Source: Glossina fuscipes
Taxonomy: Eukaryota; Arthropoda; Insecta; Diptera; Glossinidae
Direction: 5' to 3'
Length of the DNA: 64,000 nt
NCBI RefSeq assembly: GCF_014805625.2
Contig: NW_023998464.1
Location: 5,061,316 to 5,125,315 of the forward strand
Shown: piece by piece, positions 1 to 12,409 of the stretch
Position numbering within the stretch: position 1 is the stretch's first letter
Layout of the letters: every line of letters starts with the position of its first letter
Translations under genes and position numbers: made by a program
Notes under the pieces: generated by a model
Database searches by the model: none
The model's input: the letters and a program-made list of their open reading frames with translations, nothing else
Told to the model about the DNA's origin: nothing

Positions 1-3000
1 GAGCAAAAGCCATTAGAAATTCAAATATACTGCAATGAAATAAATGGCCAACAAAAAGTCTACGTATCAATGTTTAAATTGAAAACTAAAATTAAAAAAA
101 AATTTTATTGAAGGAAGAAAGCAAAAATGTAAACAAATACCGGCCTAATGTTTTTGTTGTATCTAATGTATTCAGCACTTCTTGTTGTTTAAGTCTTCGT
201 AACGAGCAATTTCTTATATAAAATTGTTTGATAGAAAAACAAAGCCAAGAATGGCTTGTTGAGGTTGAAATTACAGCATTGCGTTGCAATCTTTCTCATC
301 CCCTATCTCCTTTTTTCTCCCTTCCTACCATTGCTAGTAAACTAATCATGCTTTGCTATGAAGCCCATATGTTCTTTCCTCTTGTTTTAATTTTTCCTTT
401 TTTCCATTTTGCATTGATTTGCCAAAATCTTTCATTAAATTTTCAGATTAAGCCTAAAAGTAGATAGCAATTTGTTTTTCAAATATTGACTTAACACTAT
501 GCTACAAATTTCATTCAATTTATTTTTCTTTTTTTTTCATTTGAAAGAACGTAAAGCATGATTTAACGTTAGCGCTCGCATAAATGGAAAAAATTTGTTC
601 GTGCTTTCGGTTTGAAAATAATATGAAAATTTATTGCAAAATTGTTCATTTGGCGGCATATGACATATACGTTTGCCTTATAATAAAATGAAAAATTATA
701 TTTAACACTTGAAGTTCAGCCAATTGGGTAGAATTCAATTTTTTTTAAATTGATTTATTAAAAAATCTTTGTTTTTTTCGAAGCTTAAAGTGCAATACTG
801 TATTTGCTTCACTTTTAAACGTTTAATAAACAACGCCAATTAAAGTTTATACAAACAGGAAATTAAGCCTAAATAGTTAAGCTTAGAAACTTAAATGGAG
901 GGAAACGAAATAGAAAACCAATAATAAACTCAAACAGAGTAAAGAAAAACGGAGATTAAAACAATTAGTTTACAATAGCAAGGGAAATTTTAAATTTGAA
1001 AGTGTTTTCGTCTCAAGCTTGTTTGGAGATACTTTATCTAGCTTTGCTTGACTTAAGTGTTCTGAATTACAAAAGATGTGCACTTGTTAGTGAGTTTGTC
1101 TTAACGCGTTTACTAATAAATGAAGTTTACTACTGAAGATAGTCGTACAGTAATTTTTTAAAAGCCTTTCGCGAAGGATAAATTGAAGAACAATGAAAAA
1201 AATGATTTGGATTGATTTTGGGTACTATTAACCCTTCGAGTTTAATTACGATGCAATGCTGGTAGGCATTTTAAGCTCATTAATTGGATCAGTGCAAACC
1301 CCGCGAAATGGCGATTTATTAACACTGAGAACAGTTAGTCGGCAATGAATATTGATGAAGAAATGCGGCATCTGTGAGATATCTTCATTTCGGCCAAAGA
1401 AAAGTCCCTGTGCTTTAAGAATCACTTCTAAAACAATCATTAGTGTCAAATCTTGAGAATGAATGTTTAAGATATCAAAAGAAGCGCTCGTATGTTTATT
1501 CGTCATTGAAAAGCGGCTTCAAAAAGAATTTTCAAATCCATTTCTGTAAATTTCTTAGAGAATTAGGAAAAAATAACGACAAAGCCCGAATAATGTTGGT
1601 CGTAAAAAACTTGTTACCCAACCAACCAACAACAATAAATTTCCAGCGAAGCGTCCAATTAACAGGCACACTATCCTTTTACGTGTATAATTTTTATAGA
1701 TACGAATTTTCTACGAGAAAAAAATTCAACCTGTATATTCAAAATTCAAGGGTTAGAAAAAGCTTATTCATTTCAGTAATGTAGCTATTGTATGAATAGA
1801 AAAGTTTACCCAGCACCTTCAACTTTTAGGAATTCCTACTTTTACTGTTTAGATTTAGATGAGTACCAAGTAGCAACGTTTATGTGTGAGAAAGTAGGCA
1901 AATAAAAACGAAATTCATTCCTTTTTAAGACTAGTTTATAAGGCTAGATAAATGGACGGATCCGCTGACTATATGTAAAATAAAAAGGCAATGTAAATGT
2001 TTTTCTGATTTAAGGAGTTCATACCATAAGGCTGGTTAAGTACTTGCAAATACTTCCTGACAATCTGTTCGTGGAACGAGATATTGCAATTGGACCACAA
2101 ACTAATTCACTAAATTATTGAATTGTTATCATAATCCGTACTGCCCATTAAAATGTTCAAATCGACCTATGTTTTAATTTCTTCACAATTTTCAAATCAA
2201 GCTCACGAAATATTTATATGTTTGCACAATTCACTGATTTTTATTGCTTTAGCTATGCAGACTTAGGATGCAATTTTCTTTCCTTTTTCCTTCTTAATCC
2301 GTAAAAATAAAGTACAGTTATAATAAGCATTGAGTAACGATAAAATTGTTTAGTTTAAATTTAATAAATTGAAACATATCTTTCGAATTATATTAAAGTC
2401 AAATTTTATTAAAAAGATATTTAAATAAAGTGAAGGTAAAGCCAAGGGAATTTTCAAAGTGGTTGAAGAAAATTTCAACAATTTGTCTATATTGCGTTAG
2501 TTATCAATATAACTCATAATTACTGTCCAATGTTTTTGTTATTAACGAAATAATTTGTCATAAGAAAATAAATAGGATTTTAGCTCTTAAGAGGATTATA
2601 TAAAAAGTATGAGATAAACATAGTCAGCATTGAAATGTTTGCATAATAAATTTCCTAAAATTTACGTACATAGTTTCGAAAATTAAATATGAATTAATTG
2701 TCTTGTTAGCATAATAGAAAATTGGCTATTGGTTAATAAAAAAATCTGAAACCTGTTATTCGAAGGTCTGTTTAATAGCCTGTCGTTCAAAAGTTCACTT
2801 AATTATTGAAAAATACATGGGATTATGGCAACAACATTATCAATATTTTAAAATAAGAATTGATGATAATTATTGTGATGAAATTAGTAAGTTAGCTGCC
2901 GTCAAGTATCAAGCGAATTTTTTTTTTTTTTGCGAAGCAAGATTCCTCGAACGTTTATTATGCATCATTTGATTTAAAAAATATTCTCATTATGCTAAAA

Positions 3001-4720
3001 GTTTAACCTTCAGGAAAAATGTCGTTCTACATAGTTAAGCAGTACGTACTGTTGAATACCCATCATGCTCTACTTGTCATAAACAATTTGTTTTCGAACA
3101 ACAAAAACACTTAAAACAAAACTTTTCATAATAATGATGTTTCATAGCATTATGGGAAAAACAAAAAATGTGCAAAATAAGAACAACCAAAAGCGTGCTT
3201 TTGTTTTCCTTTATACGCAGCCCTTAGAGTAGGCAATGATTTAAGAAAAAGGAAATAAAAGGAAAACTAAGTACGTGAAAATTATAAGAGAATTGTTTTT
3301 ACCCTAAAATATTGTCAGAATTATTTTATGTGATTTAAAAAAATTCTAATTTTGATCTTTATTATACAATACCCACAAAAACTATTCTTATCCAATTTAA
3401 TCTTTTGCGAAAATCTTGAAAATAAGCAACATTTGATAAGATTCTACTTTTATTATTTACGAAGTGCAATGAACAAGGGCCAAGCAGATTATATTTTACA
3501 GAACACACATAAATATTTATACAGACGAGGTTAGTGTACCACAGCGTGTTTCTCTTTCGTACCTTGTATGTCAGCTTTTTGGTACTTAAGACAAGAAGAA
3601 CGATAGCTAAAAGTTTACGCCAACTTTTCAAATTGCAGTTTAGATAAACAAAGTTTAATAAGTCATTGTCTGTGTATGCGTCAGTTTTTTCGTTTTTCTC
3701 TTTTTATATCACATGAACTGTTAATGCAGTTTACGTTTAGGATTTACGAGAATATTTGCATTTTTTATTTATTTATTGTTGCTACGTAGTTTAAATCTAA
3801 CTATACTCCACAAATCTAAGCATCGCCTATGGCACATTACAGGTAAAAATCTTTAGTAAAAATACTGTAATAGTACAAAGGAATACTCTAACGACGCTGC
3901 AGCCTATAGCGTGGAGTCTGCAACCTGCAGTCATAGCAAACAAATTGACCCCTCCTCTCAGTGTCGCATTGCTTACAAGGGTTTCTTTACTTCATAAATA
4001 TTTTCTAAAAACTAATATCGTATAAAATTTATCAAAAGTTACAATATTCTTATTTCATTTAAAATTAAAACATACTTTAAGCCTTTAGGTAATAAGATTA
4101 CATATAAAATACAAACTGTAATATATTTTAAAATGTTTCTCAAAATTCCAAAACAATAGTATAGTTTAAGGCTACTCTTAATTTGATTTTAAAATGAAAG
4201 GTTTCGTCTAACAATAACAACAAAAACTTCATTACGAGTTTCGAAATTTACTCAGGCTTAGCAAGCATAAAGCAAAATGCAAAAAATTTGTGCACTTTTA
4301 AGAAAGACATTTATATGTGTGTCTATTACCATGGGCTAGAATGAAAAAGGTTTTAATTCTTATAAACGATTTGTTGCAACCGAAATTGTTTATTGAAAAA
4401 TCGATATGAAGTACGCCTACCACGTTTTCTGAATGCCTTTGAGACTTTCAGAAATGCAAGAGAACTTAAAATGTTCCAGCAGTATTTTTCATATTAAAAA
4501 AAATACATTTATATACATACATATACAAATACAGAAATGACATATGCAAAGCTTAGGAGATTTTCTGTTCATTAATCTTTAGGGGAAGGTTGAAGAAGGG
4601 GGAGAAAATTAAATATATGTATATTTTTGATTTGTTCAAATAAGGACAACAAGTGAGACTTTGCAGAACTTTGACACATCTAAAAAATCATTCCTCTGCC
4701 AACAGATTAAGCAAAAAGAT
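1..4720. other. AT-rich presumed CadN intron, nothing recognised
   Basis: Open frames here are short, and the longest (1443-1784) opens with GTG and has no family motif. A T13-14 run lies at 2918-2931. No transposon domain, RNA gene or regulatory motif was recognised. Confidence 0.5.
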
Positions 4721-5590
4721 TATTATACCCATGGCAGCAGGCCGACAGCTGTATTTATTTTGCCGAAACATTTGCAACGCCCGGGAGGAAACTACGGAGA
4801 CTCTACAAGGTTTATATACTTGATCAACATCTAATTCTGAATCTACTTAAGCAAGGTCGTCTTTCCGTCTACGCAATGTCTCGTGTAAATATTCCCCTGA
4901 CCGCAAAAATGAACCTGTCAACTTCAAATCTGACCGAAACGCTGGTAGTTGGTACGAAAAATGGACCTAATCTGCTGCTGGACACGCCTGCAATAACAAA
5001 TACACTGAGAACGCCTCTACTTTTCAAAAAGAATAAAAATTTGGTTTTTTCCTCATTAGTCATAAAATACAACAGATAAAGTACAGAAATTTTTTAATGT
5101 AATTGTACGGGTGACGCTGCAGTACTCATACAAGAGGGGAAAAAACTTCCTACGCCGTCGTAATATTGTTCTGTACCAAAATTTAATTTTCTTTTCAATA
5201 CCTTTACAACGCGCACAAGCCAGCTTCGAAAGCATTAAAATATTTATAAATTCTTGGCCAGTTGCAAATTCAGAATGGTCCTAAGCATGTTCACCTGTTC
5301 CTCTCTCCAACTGGATTTAGTTTGGCTAACTATGTAGCGTCTGTGGTAACCATTTTCCCGCTCGCAAAGACGAATATATTGCCTAGCAATTTAAACAAAA
5401 GAAATTAAAAATTACCCAAATCGGTCAACGGACACGCCTACAACGTCCACATGCGTATGTAACAAAAATCGTGAATTCCCTTAAATTCCGCGTTTTTTCG
5501 CTGTTACTCGTAAAGTACAACGCATTCGCCGTCAAAATTTTCGCCTTCATTCTGCAAATAGAAAAATCACCCGCGTCACAAAGTGTGAGA
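4721..5590 (+). repeat. Dispersed dipteran repeat, long copy with internal duplication
   Basis: The core 'tatatacttgatcaacat' is followed by '...ttaagcaaggtcgtctttcc'. It resembles a repeat common in fly noncoding DNA, which typically has a tatactt/gatcaa stretch followed by runs of gtctgtcc. The segment from 5180 matches 45640-45930, including 'tttacaacgcgcac/aaagc'. A module 'ggacacgcct...ataaaatacaac' occurs at 4981-5095 and again in diverged form at 5430-5530. The opposing 67-codon open frames at 4869-5079 are chance frames inside the repeat. Confidence 0.7.
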
Positions 5591-5689
5591 ACCTGTTTTT
5601 TTTAGTCCTAGCTCTTTTTAAATAACTTTTATTTTTTCACCTTTTTGCGGTTTTATGCTTATTTATCATACGGCGATCAAGACAGAATT

Positions 5690-5940
5690 TTAAAACTACT
5701 TTGTACACTCCTCAAATGAAACCAATACCTTAAATTGTTCGGCAAAAGACCTTCGCGAAATGAAGTGCAGCTAAAATACCGGAAATCACCTTGTTTTTCC
5801 TTTTTTTACAGCCGCCTTCTCATATTCGGGTTTTAGACGCTTACAATGACCCTTCCATGGAGCATAGAACATGACCAGTACGGACTTTTCATCTTGAAGG
5901 GCCGGTTCAAAACCCTGTCTAGTTAAATGGATTTCGATAT
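5690..5940 (-). pseudogene. Fossil of a PDIA5-like protein disulfide isomerase thioredoxin domain
   Basis: On the minus strand the sequence reads [19 protein letters not shown], then [16 protein letters not shown]. This is a thioredoxin domain of the ER protein disulfide isomerase type with the active-site context [18 protein letters not shown]. The first catalytic cysteine is replaced by lysine (AAG), giving KGHC. A frameshift follows. ISGILAALHFAK and then AEQFKV can be read in other frames, matching the family's GxLAALDATK and AEQFKVKGYPT segments. It is therefore a decayed gene copy and cannot encode an active enzyme. Its upstream end abuts the left inverted repeat at about 5935. Drosophila has a three-domain PDIA5-type gene (CG9302, from memory) that this resembles. 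Whether it arrived as a retrocopy or by element capture is not decidable here. Confidence 0.8.
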
Positions 5941-6500
5941 AGGTATGTGCAGTTGGCTTTTCACCTGCTGCCGTTCTTCGGGTTTTTTCACTATAAACGC
6001 TTTTAACGGAGTTTGGTAAGCGGTAACTGCTGGTTTGACAAATAAATCAGTTTTTTTTGTCAGCAAAAGAGATTGATCTTTTTTTTTCAAATGTATCCCT
6101 ATTAATTTTTTTTTTTTTAGAGTAATTCAGCAATTCCAGCACTAGTTCTCCGCACGCGTTAAAATATAGCAAATTAATGAATTTGTTCGCTTCCTATTAC
6201 GTAGGTTGACTCAAAATTATAATTAAATAATTTTGTTTTTGACTTTTGTGTCAGTGAAGAATTTTTCAAACTTTTAACTGACTTTTTTTCTCCTCTCCAT
6301 AAATTAAGTTCTACCCAATGGTTCCCTCCATAAATTAAGTTCTACCAAATCTGTCTAGAAATGGGTTAGGTCTAAAATGAATATGCAACGAGGTGGATTA
6401 ATTTTTTTAATAATATCAGCGATATGGGTACAAATAAATAAAAGAAATTGGAGACTAGAATGCGAAAAGCATAGTGGTCGATACGTGAGACTCGGAATTG
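5933..6500 (-). repeat. Left arm of a near-identical inverted repeat pair
   Basis: The reverse complement of this segment matches 12410-12960. Over the core (about 12490-12957) I count only a handful of substitutions apart from one length difference. That difference is a unit of about 31 bp around 'ggtagaacttaatttatgg', duplicated here (6298-6347) and single in the right arm. Similarity falls off gradually beyond 6440. At the other end both arms diverge right after 'tatatcgaaatc'. This arm continues there into the disulfide-isomerase fossil. Confidence 0.85.
6298..6347. repeat. Short tandem duplication inside the left inverted-repeat arm
   Basis: 'ccataaattaagttctacc' occurs twice with a unit of about 31 bp. 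The right arm has a single copy, so the duplication happened after the arms were copied, or was lost on the right. Confidence 0.85.
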
Positions 6501-8587
6501 TTAATTTAGTCGGTTCAAAGTCACTTAAATTCACGTACAGGCATGAGATTGGATTAAATTTAAATTGAATTAGACTTGAGTTCGAAATGAATTTGAATTT
6601 ATATTGAATGAAAATTGAATTGTAATGGGACGTACAATGCTTACTTATATTTTACTTATCTTGAAATTTTTGAATGAAAAAGTAATTTTCGCATAAAAAA
6701 GTAGTACTTTTGTAAAAAGTTAAAGTGAAAGTTCAAGGTAAAGATTGGTAAAAGTGAATCGTTTTGGAAACATGTCGAAAATATTTTTCGAATTTCCATA
6801 GAGAAAGCTATTATAAAAAGGTTGAATTAAATGAAACTTTTAGTAGCTATATTCTTGGCCGTTTTGGGAATATTCCCGAGTCGGAGACAACAGATTAGAA
6901 AAAAACCCTTTCTAAGGTTTTAAAATGTATTTTATTTCTTTCCTTCTTTTTCTTAAATTTTTTATATTTTTTATTAGCCTGCACTCCACGTAACATCATA
7001 AAATAAACCTTCATGTTTAAACATCGTTCGTCACCCCGTTTCGTCGAAAATTTTCTGCAAGGACGTATGACCTTTTCCATTTCTGTCAAAGACAAAATAC
7101 AACATTTTACACGAAATTGTTAAAAAAGTAACAAGAAAATATGGAAGTCCAGCGGAAACGTGTAAATCTTTTCACTAATACTCAGTCTCATAGCGCTATT
7201 CAAAGGGAAGCTACACCAAAATATATCTTTGCTTTGGAATGAACATAACCACATTCCAAAGATGTTCCTTAGTTTATAAGAAAACGCAAATATCTACATG
7301 TAAGTCATTATGCAGTAATTTAGCAGCAGAGACTCATATGACACAGTGGGACTCGTTGGAGTGGTTGAGAGAAAACACAAAATGTGTATTAAAGAAAAAT
7401 TATATTTTAGCTAATGAACTTTTTTCCACACATTCTAGAACGCTCAACACATCTGTTACGCTAACAAAAAATTTGTTTTCTTTGAAAACTTCAAAGTGGT
7501 TTCCCCCTTTAAGCATTCTTCATTATGTGACAATACTAAGTGTGCTTTTTTAAGAGAAGTTAACTTGATCATAGAATAAAGAAACCGCACAAGCAAACGA
7601 AAGAAACACCTTCATAATTTATAGTTCGATTATTTTAAACAAGCAAAGACATATAATGGACGTTTAATGTAATTAGGCATACAACGAGTTTTCAAAGTAA
7701 GGTTTTATGTGCTTAGTAGTCAAAGCAATGGTGCGAGTGGACCGATTTCTAATAGTTATTGTGTTCTAAACGCATAAAAGGACAGATTGACGGACAGAGA
7801 AAGCTTAAAATCACCGTTTCGATCGATCGCAAAGGTGTGTCTATATCAAATCTTTTTGAGTGTTGTGCACATTCGCGCAAACTTAATATACCCTTTCTGT
7901 GCAAGTGGTGCGAGATACAATAAACGCCACACACATCTTAAAATTTTTAAAAAAAAAAAGAAGGTTTTATTTTATTATTTAATTGAAGTCTTTATTTTGT
8001 TTCTGTACACAGGCAGAGAGTGTGTGCTAGTGTTTGACACTTACCAAACGGCACACCAAACAATTTGCAAATAAATATATAGGCATATCTACCTCAACGC
8101 TTTTTAAAAACCAGTGCATTGCTTTACAACAAGCACACATAGAAGTGTGGGGTAATTACCCCCCTTGCGACTTTGTTGCATTGAAAATAGCTAAGAAATA
8201 ATAACAAAACATAAAATTGTTTAGTTAAATATGAGACAGCGTCGTCAGACATTTTGTGCAAGTGTCGCCGTCGAAACGTCGAAAAGTCAAAAGAACGAAA
8301 GAGTAATAGTTTTGGGAAGAATGAATAATGTATATATGGTGTTGAAATCCCTAGGAGGGTAATTAACGCTTTTATGCTGTGACCCAAATAATTTTTATTC
8401 ATTTGAACACATTAATTTGCACCCCAATGAGTAATTTCATAATAACGCTACAACTTTTTTTAAAACTCATTAAAATCTTACAACAATATTTATGCATAAA
8501 AGCATACCAGTAACCACTTTTTTCTGCTTTGGATTTGAAAACTTTGAAAGCATTCTTCTATTATCATCTGTTATTTCGATATCATAA

Positions 8588-8595
<8 letters not shown>

Positions 8596-8618
<23 letters not shown>

Positions 8619-8619
8619 C
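8596..8619. repeat. (TA)n microsatellite
   Basis: Uninterrupted TA dinucleotides, followed by 'cacctatacacctatg', itself a short tandem duplicate. Confidence 0.95.
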
Positions 8620-9149
8620 ACCTATACACCTATGTACAAAAACACCTTTCGTTTTATGATATAACTCAGAACTTGGCGTATATCCGTACCCTTGGTATAA
8701 AGTTACCATCAGGTTGAGAGAAAGTTTTCTTTTCAAGTTTTTAATAACTTTCTCTCCTAAGAAGCCGTAATTGTCGGTTAGTAATCTTAGCATAAGTTAA
8801 TAGCTTTACAGACTACATTAACGTAATTATGAGATAGTCCAAATTGTTATCGTTGTCGTGAAGTTGTTAAATAACTGTCAGGTAAATTTATTTAAGACAA
8901 AAGAAGATAAAAAGATTCAAGCGCAAAGAGTTATATGCAAAGAGACCGAATAATAATAAATATTAACTTTGTATTATTCAAACCCAACTATTTTTCTTCA
9001 ACTTACTTAACTGAAATCTTTGTTTTCCTAGAATGCGAGTTCCGACCACATAATAGCTTATTTGTAGTTTATGGATTAAGACTTTCCCTGAGATTACGAG
9101 TGTATTTGCTTTTGGCGGCTTTAAGCGTTTTTACCAATCCTACGTTTTT

Positions 9150-9310
9150 ACGTTCCCTGAAGCTCACGCTTATACTGTGCGTCGGACATGTGAGCCATAT
9201 ATTGTTCAAAATGTGGCTGTAGTGTCGTTTTATTCAAATTTAAAAAAGGATCAGTCTTTAATAAAAGATCTTTCACGATCCTTGTGTTGGTCCCTTTCTT
9301 TAATTTAAGC
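9150..9310 (-). pseudogene. Coding-like unidentified fragment
   Basis: On the minus strand the frame reads KGTNTRIVKDLLLKTDPFLN, then TTLQPHFEQYMAHMSDAQYK, then RELQGT-stop. A second frame continues at once with ERKNVGLVKTLKAAKSKYTR. The composition (few Phe/Leu/Ile runs, balanced charged residues) differs from the surrounding AT-rich chance frames, and the frame switch is typical of a decayed coding segment. I do not recognise the protein, and no clear splice site flanks it. Confidence 0.28.
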
Positions 9311-10614
9311 AGAGATACAGCAGAGAGAAGATAAGAAGAGGATTGCTTAAATATTTTACAGGTTGATGGCAATTTAATGAATTTTGCAAAAATTTCACAT
9401 AACAAAATTACTTTAAAATGAAAATCTGAAAACATTTGAGTTATTTTAAAATCTATAAACAATTTTGTACAATTTATAAAATCTCTTCTCCAACACAAGT
9501 TAGCTATGACAATAAGAAAGAACGGCAAATGAAGAGCAATCCTTTAGAATGTAACAAAATTTATAGTTTGTTATTATAATCCCTCACACAAAAATTTTAA
9601 AGCAAATTTTCTACTCAAATATATGAATGAATTGGAAAGGTTATGCTATACTTTCTAGTTGCATGTGAATGAAATAAATCGTTTCACTTCTTCTCCTTCC
9701 AGTTTTATACCATAAATCATAAACGTCATCTCGGAAATATCCTTACGCATAACAAAAAAAATACTCTTGAAAAATTTTTTAACTAAATTACACCATTTGA
9801 ATAAACAGGTGTTGAAATTGCAGACAATACGACTCCAATGTAAATAATTTCATAAATGTTTCTCTTCACATGTTGTGTTTACTTAAAACTTGCTGAAGGC
9901 CTTTTTGTTGTTATCGTATTCATTCAACGATGAAATTAAAAACTTTCTAAGAAAATTGTTATCTTACTTCTTTTATTATTCTCCTCTTCTTTCCCCTACG
10001 TTGCTTCAGAGAAGTCTAATTTATGTAAAGAGCTTTTAAGTACTGGTTAAATGTACGAGAATGAAATAAATGAAAAACATTGAAAATGTGGAGCCCTTTA
10101 CTTTATATATGTATTGAAAAGAAGATATATTACTTTAATTTCAAAGCCTTAACATATGCTATGCTATTTATTTTTACTTAAACGTTATTTGCCTACATGT
10201 GATATATAAATTTCAAAACATACTTTTAGAATGCTAACAACTCGGGAAGAATATTACATAGTTTTGGAATTAATATTATTTTCTTAAAAAAGAAAGCAGA
10301 AAAAAACATTATTTTAAAAGGAATTTTGCTGATAATTGCTTCAGAGTTTTTTTCCTTTTTAAAATGTCTTCCTCTTTTTTCCCCTTACATAAATTTCATG
10401 TCGTAGACTTCAGTCCTTACCCAATTGAACCAACTCTATCGCAACGCATCGCATCGCAGTAAAAGCGCAACATCTACGAACAGCTGCTTCTTAAGCAAAA
10501 TGTAATTCTCAAAACAAAGGTATTGCACACAATGCAACAGAGGGACAAAAATTGGGATCATTTGTTAATTCAAAGCATGTTATTTCAACAATTACTTCGA
10601 TAGCTGCGCGTATA

Positions 10615-10875
10615 TATTCTCAATAATTTGTATACAAATTCCAAACAAGTGAGAAAATACAAATTCCATACAACTGAGAAAATACAAATTCCATACAACT
10701 GAGAATGTTTGAATACGTTTGTTTACAATTCTCAATCGTTTTGCATGTATTGTGGGACTTTTGAGAATAAGCGTATTCCAATTATCAAGAATTTTGCATG
10801 TATTTCGGTACTTTAAGGAATAAGCGCATATTCGTACTCAATCATTTGTATACAAATTCCAAACAACTGATATTC
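10615..10875. repeat. Compound tandem repeat
   Basis: Three near copies of 'tacaaattccatacaactga' with gaaaa spacers lie at about 10630-10705. A second unit beginning 'ttttgcatgtatt' and ending 'gaataagcg' plus 'tattc' occurs at about 10738-10778 and 10790-10833. 'atttgtatacaaattccaaa' brackets the array at about 10626 and 10845. Confidence 0.85.
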
Positions 10876-11390
10876 AAACAAGAACAACAGCAACGCTGTC
10901 CTTATATTACATTATATTGTATATCGCAAGAGTTGTACATGAAAGTAGTAAAAAAACCAAAAACGTCAGTTGTTTAGATTTATTATGAAATCATATTTTA
11001 TTAAATTTTTTATTTGAAACATGTTTTTGCCAAATAAAGAACAGAAAAAGCAGTTGCTGATTCATTCAAGTCCTGTTTATATATATTTTTTAAAGTTTAC
11101 AGCGCATTCTGTAAACCAGATTTAAAACTAATTTATAAGAGATAAAACTAAAAAAAAGATAAAACTAATGGTAATATGTTGCAGTTAAGTAAATACTAAA
11201 TATAGGCATACAAACGTATTCTAAATAAATCTTACGTGGTCTTTTTAAAATTGAATCACGAATAATATGGTGGAAATCAGAACGCTTAGGTTAAGTTTAG
11301 CATACATTGTCTGAAGTCTTTCCTACGGTTATTACAGTAAAACAAAAATTTTACTTTTTTAGATTTTTTATAATTTTTCTCATAACGTTT

Positions 11391-12140
11391 TCAAAAGCCA
11401 AAAGCAAGCTCCAGCAAGACTATAAAATATATATGCCTTTGATCAGAGTTAACTACTGAATGGCCATGTCTGTCTATTTTTACTTCATCTTCAAAATTTA
11501 CAACTATTCTGGCTACGACTAGGAAGATTATTTTAAAATTGAGGGAGAAGACGTCCAAGTCCAAGACGTCTTCCCTGAGGGGCGTCGAATAATACACGAA
11601 TTTTGCAAGAAAAATAAGAATTAAAGAACACTTTTTGAGTACGACCCTTAAGGTAGCTCCGTAACTATGATACCCAGTTTGTCAGCAAAGGCAAGCTATT
11701 TTAACTCAATAGACGGTGATTTACTTTGTCCAATGCTTGCGAAAAATCAATATAAATTTCGTTAATATGCTTTTACTTTTTGAAAGCTTTAAAGGCATTA
11801 CCTGTAAATACCAACAATGGGGTAGCCCTGAATCTTCCTTTCGCAAAACCATGTGAACACAGAGACATTATTGGCGCAATCGCCGATTTACGTTGCTTAG
11901 CAACTAAGGCTTGACACAGCTTTGGGAATGTACTAAACTAATAAATTCCTCTATACTTCTCGATAATATTAAAATTAAGCCACTTTTATAAAAAGGAATA
12001 AAATAACTGCACTTCCATGAGGTTGGAAAATACTGTTTCCTCAAGCTGCTATTAAACATACTTATTAATCGCACGTAGAGTAATTCAGCATGCCATCGGA
12101 GTACGCAGGACGGATTACCATTCGGTTCTGGAAGGCTAAA
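11391..12140 (-). pseudogene. Decayed second non-LTR reverse-transcriptase fragment
   Basis: With frame changes allowed, the minus strand reads as the fingers and palm of a reverse transcriptase. In order it gives GNPSCVLRWHAELL, FPTSWKCSYFIPFYKSG, HGFAKGRF, IYIDFSQALDKVNHRLL, VLFDAPQGRRLGLGRLL and FEDEVKIDRHG. These match the PSCVL, FPxxWK, HGFxxGRS, DFSKAFDxVNH, SGVPQGSxLGPLLF and YADDVK motifs in the correct order and spacing. Stops and at least four frameshifts interrupt it, and the catalytic ADD has become EDE. It lies just left of the right inverted-repeat arm and is on the same strand as the younger element at 13025-16980. It is clearly older and belongs to a related family. Confidence 0.8.
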
Positions 12141-12409
12141 AAATATTACATTAACGAATTAAAATAAAAACGTTGGTAAGCAAACAAGATTCGACCCAAA
12201 CTGAATATAATTTCGTTATCTGTTCAATAATTATGACGTACTTTATTGTTGAAAGTTTCGTTTGTGTTAGTTGAAAAATATATTCGATATCTCTTTAAGT
12301 AATTATGTATATAGGCTCATCTTATAGTATATATAATTACTCTGGTTCCATTATCTGTACTACCACAACAATGACAACAGCAACAAACAAGTACGAAAGT
12401 TATATTCGG

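Larger units (their letters stand above)
6501..10614. other. AT-rich presumed CadN intron
   Basis: Apart from the TA microsatellite and the coding-like fragment at 9150-9310, I see nothing assignable. The 104-codon frame at 7239-7553 and the 107-codon frame at 8470-8793 have chance composition. Confidence 0.45.

Noticed and set aside
4869..5079. Paired 67-codon frames on both strands
   Set aside because: They lie within a dispersed noncoding repeat that recurs at 45.4 kb without conserving the frame.
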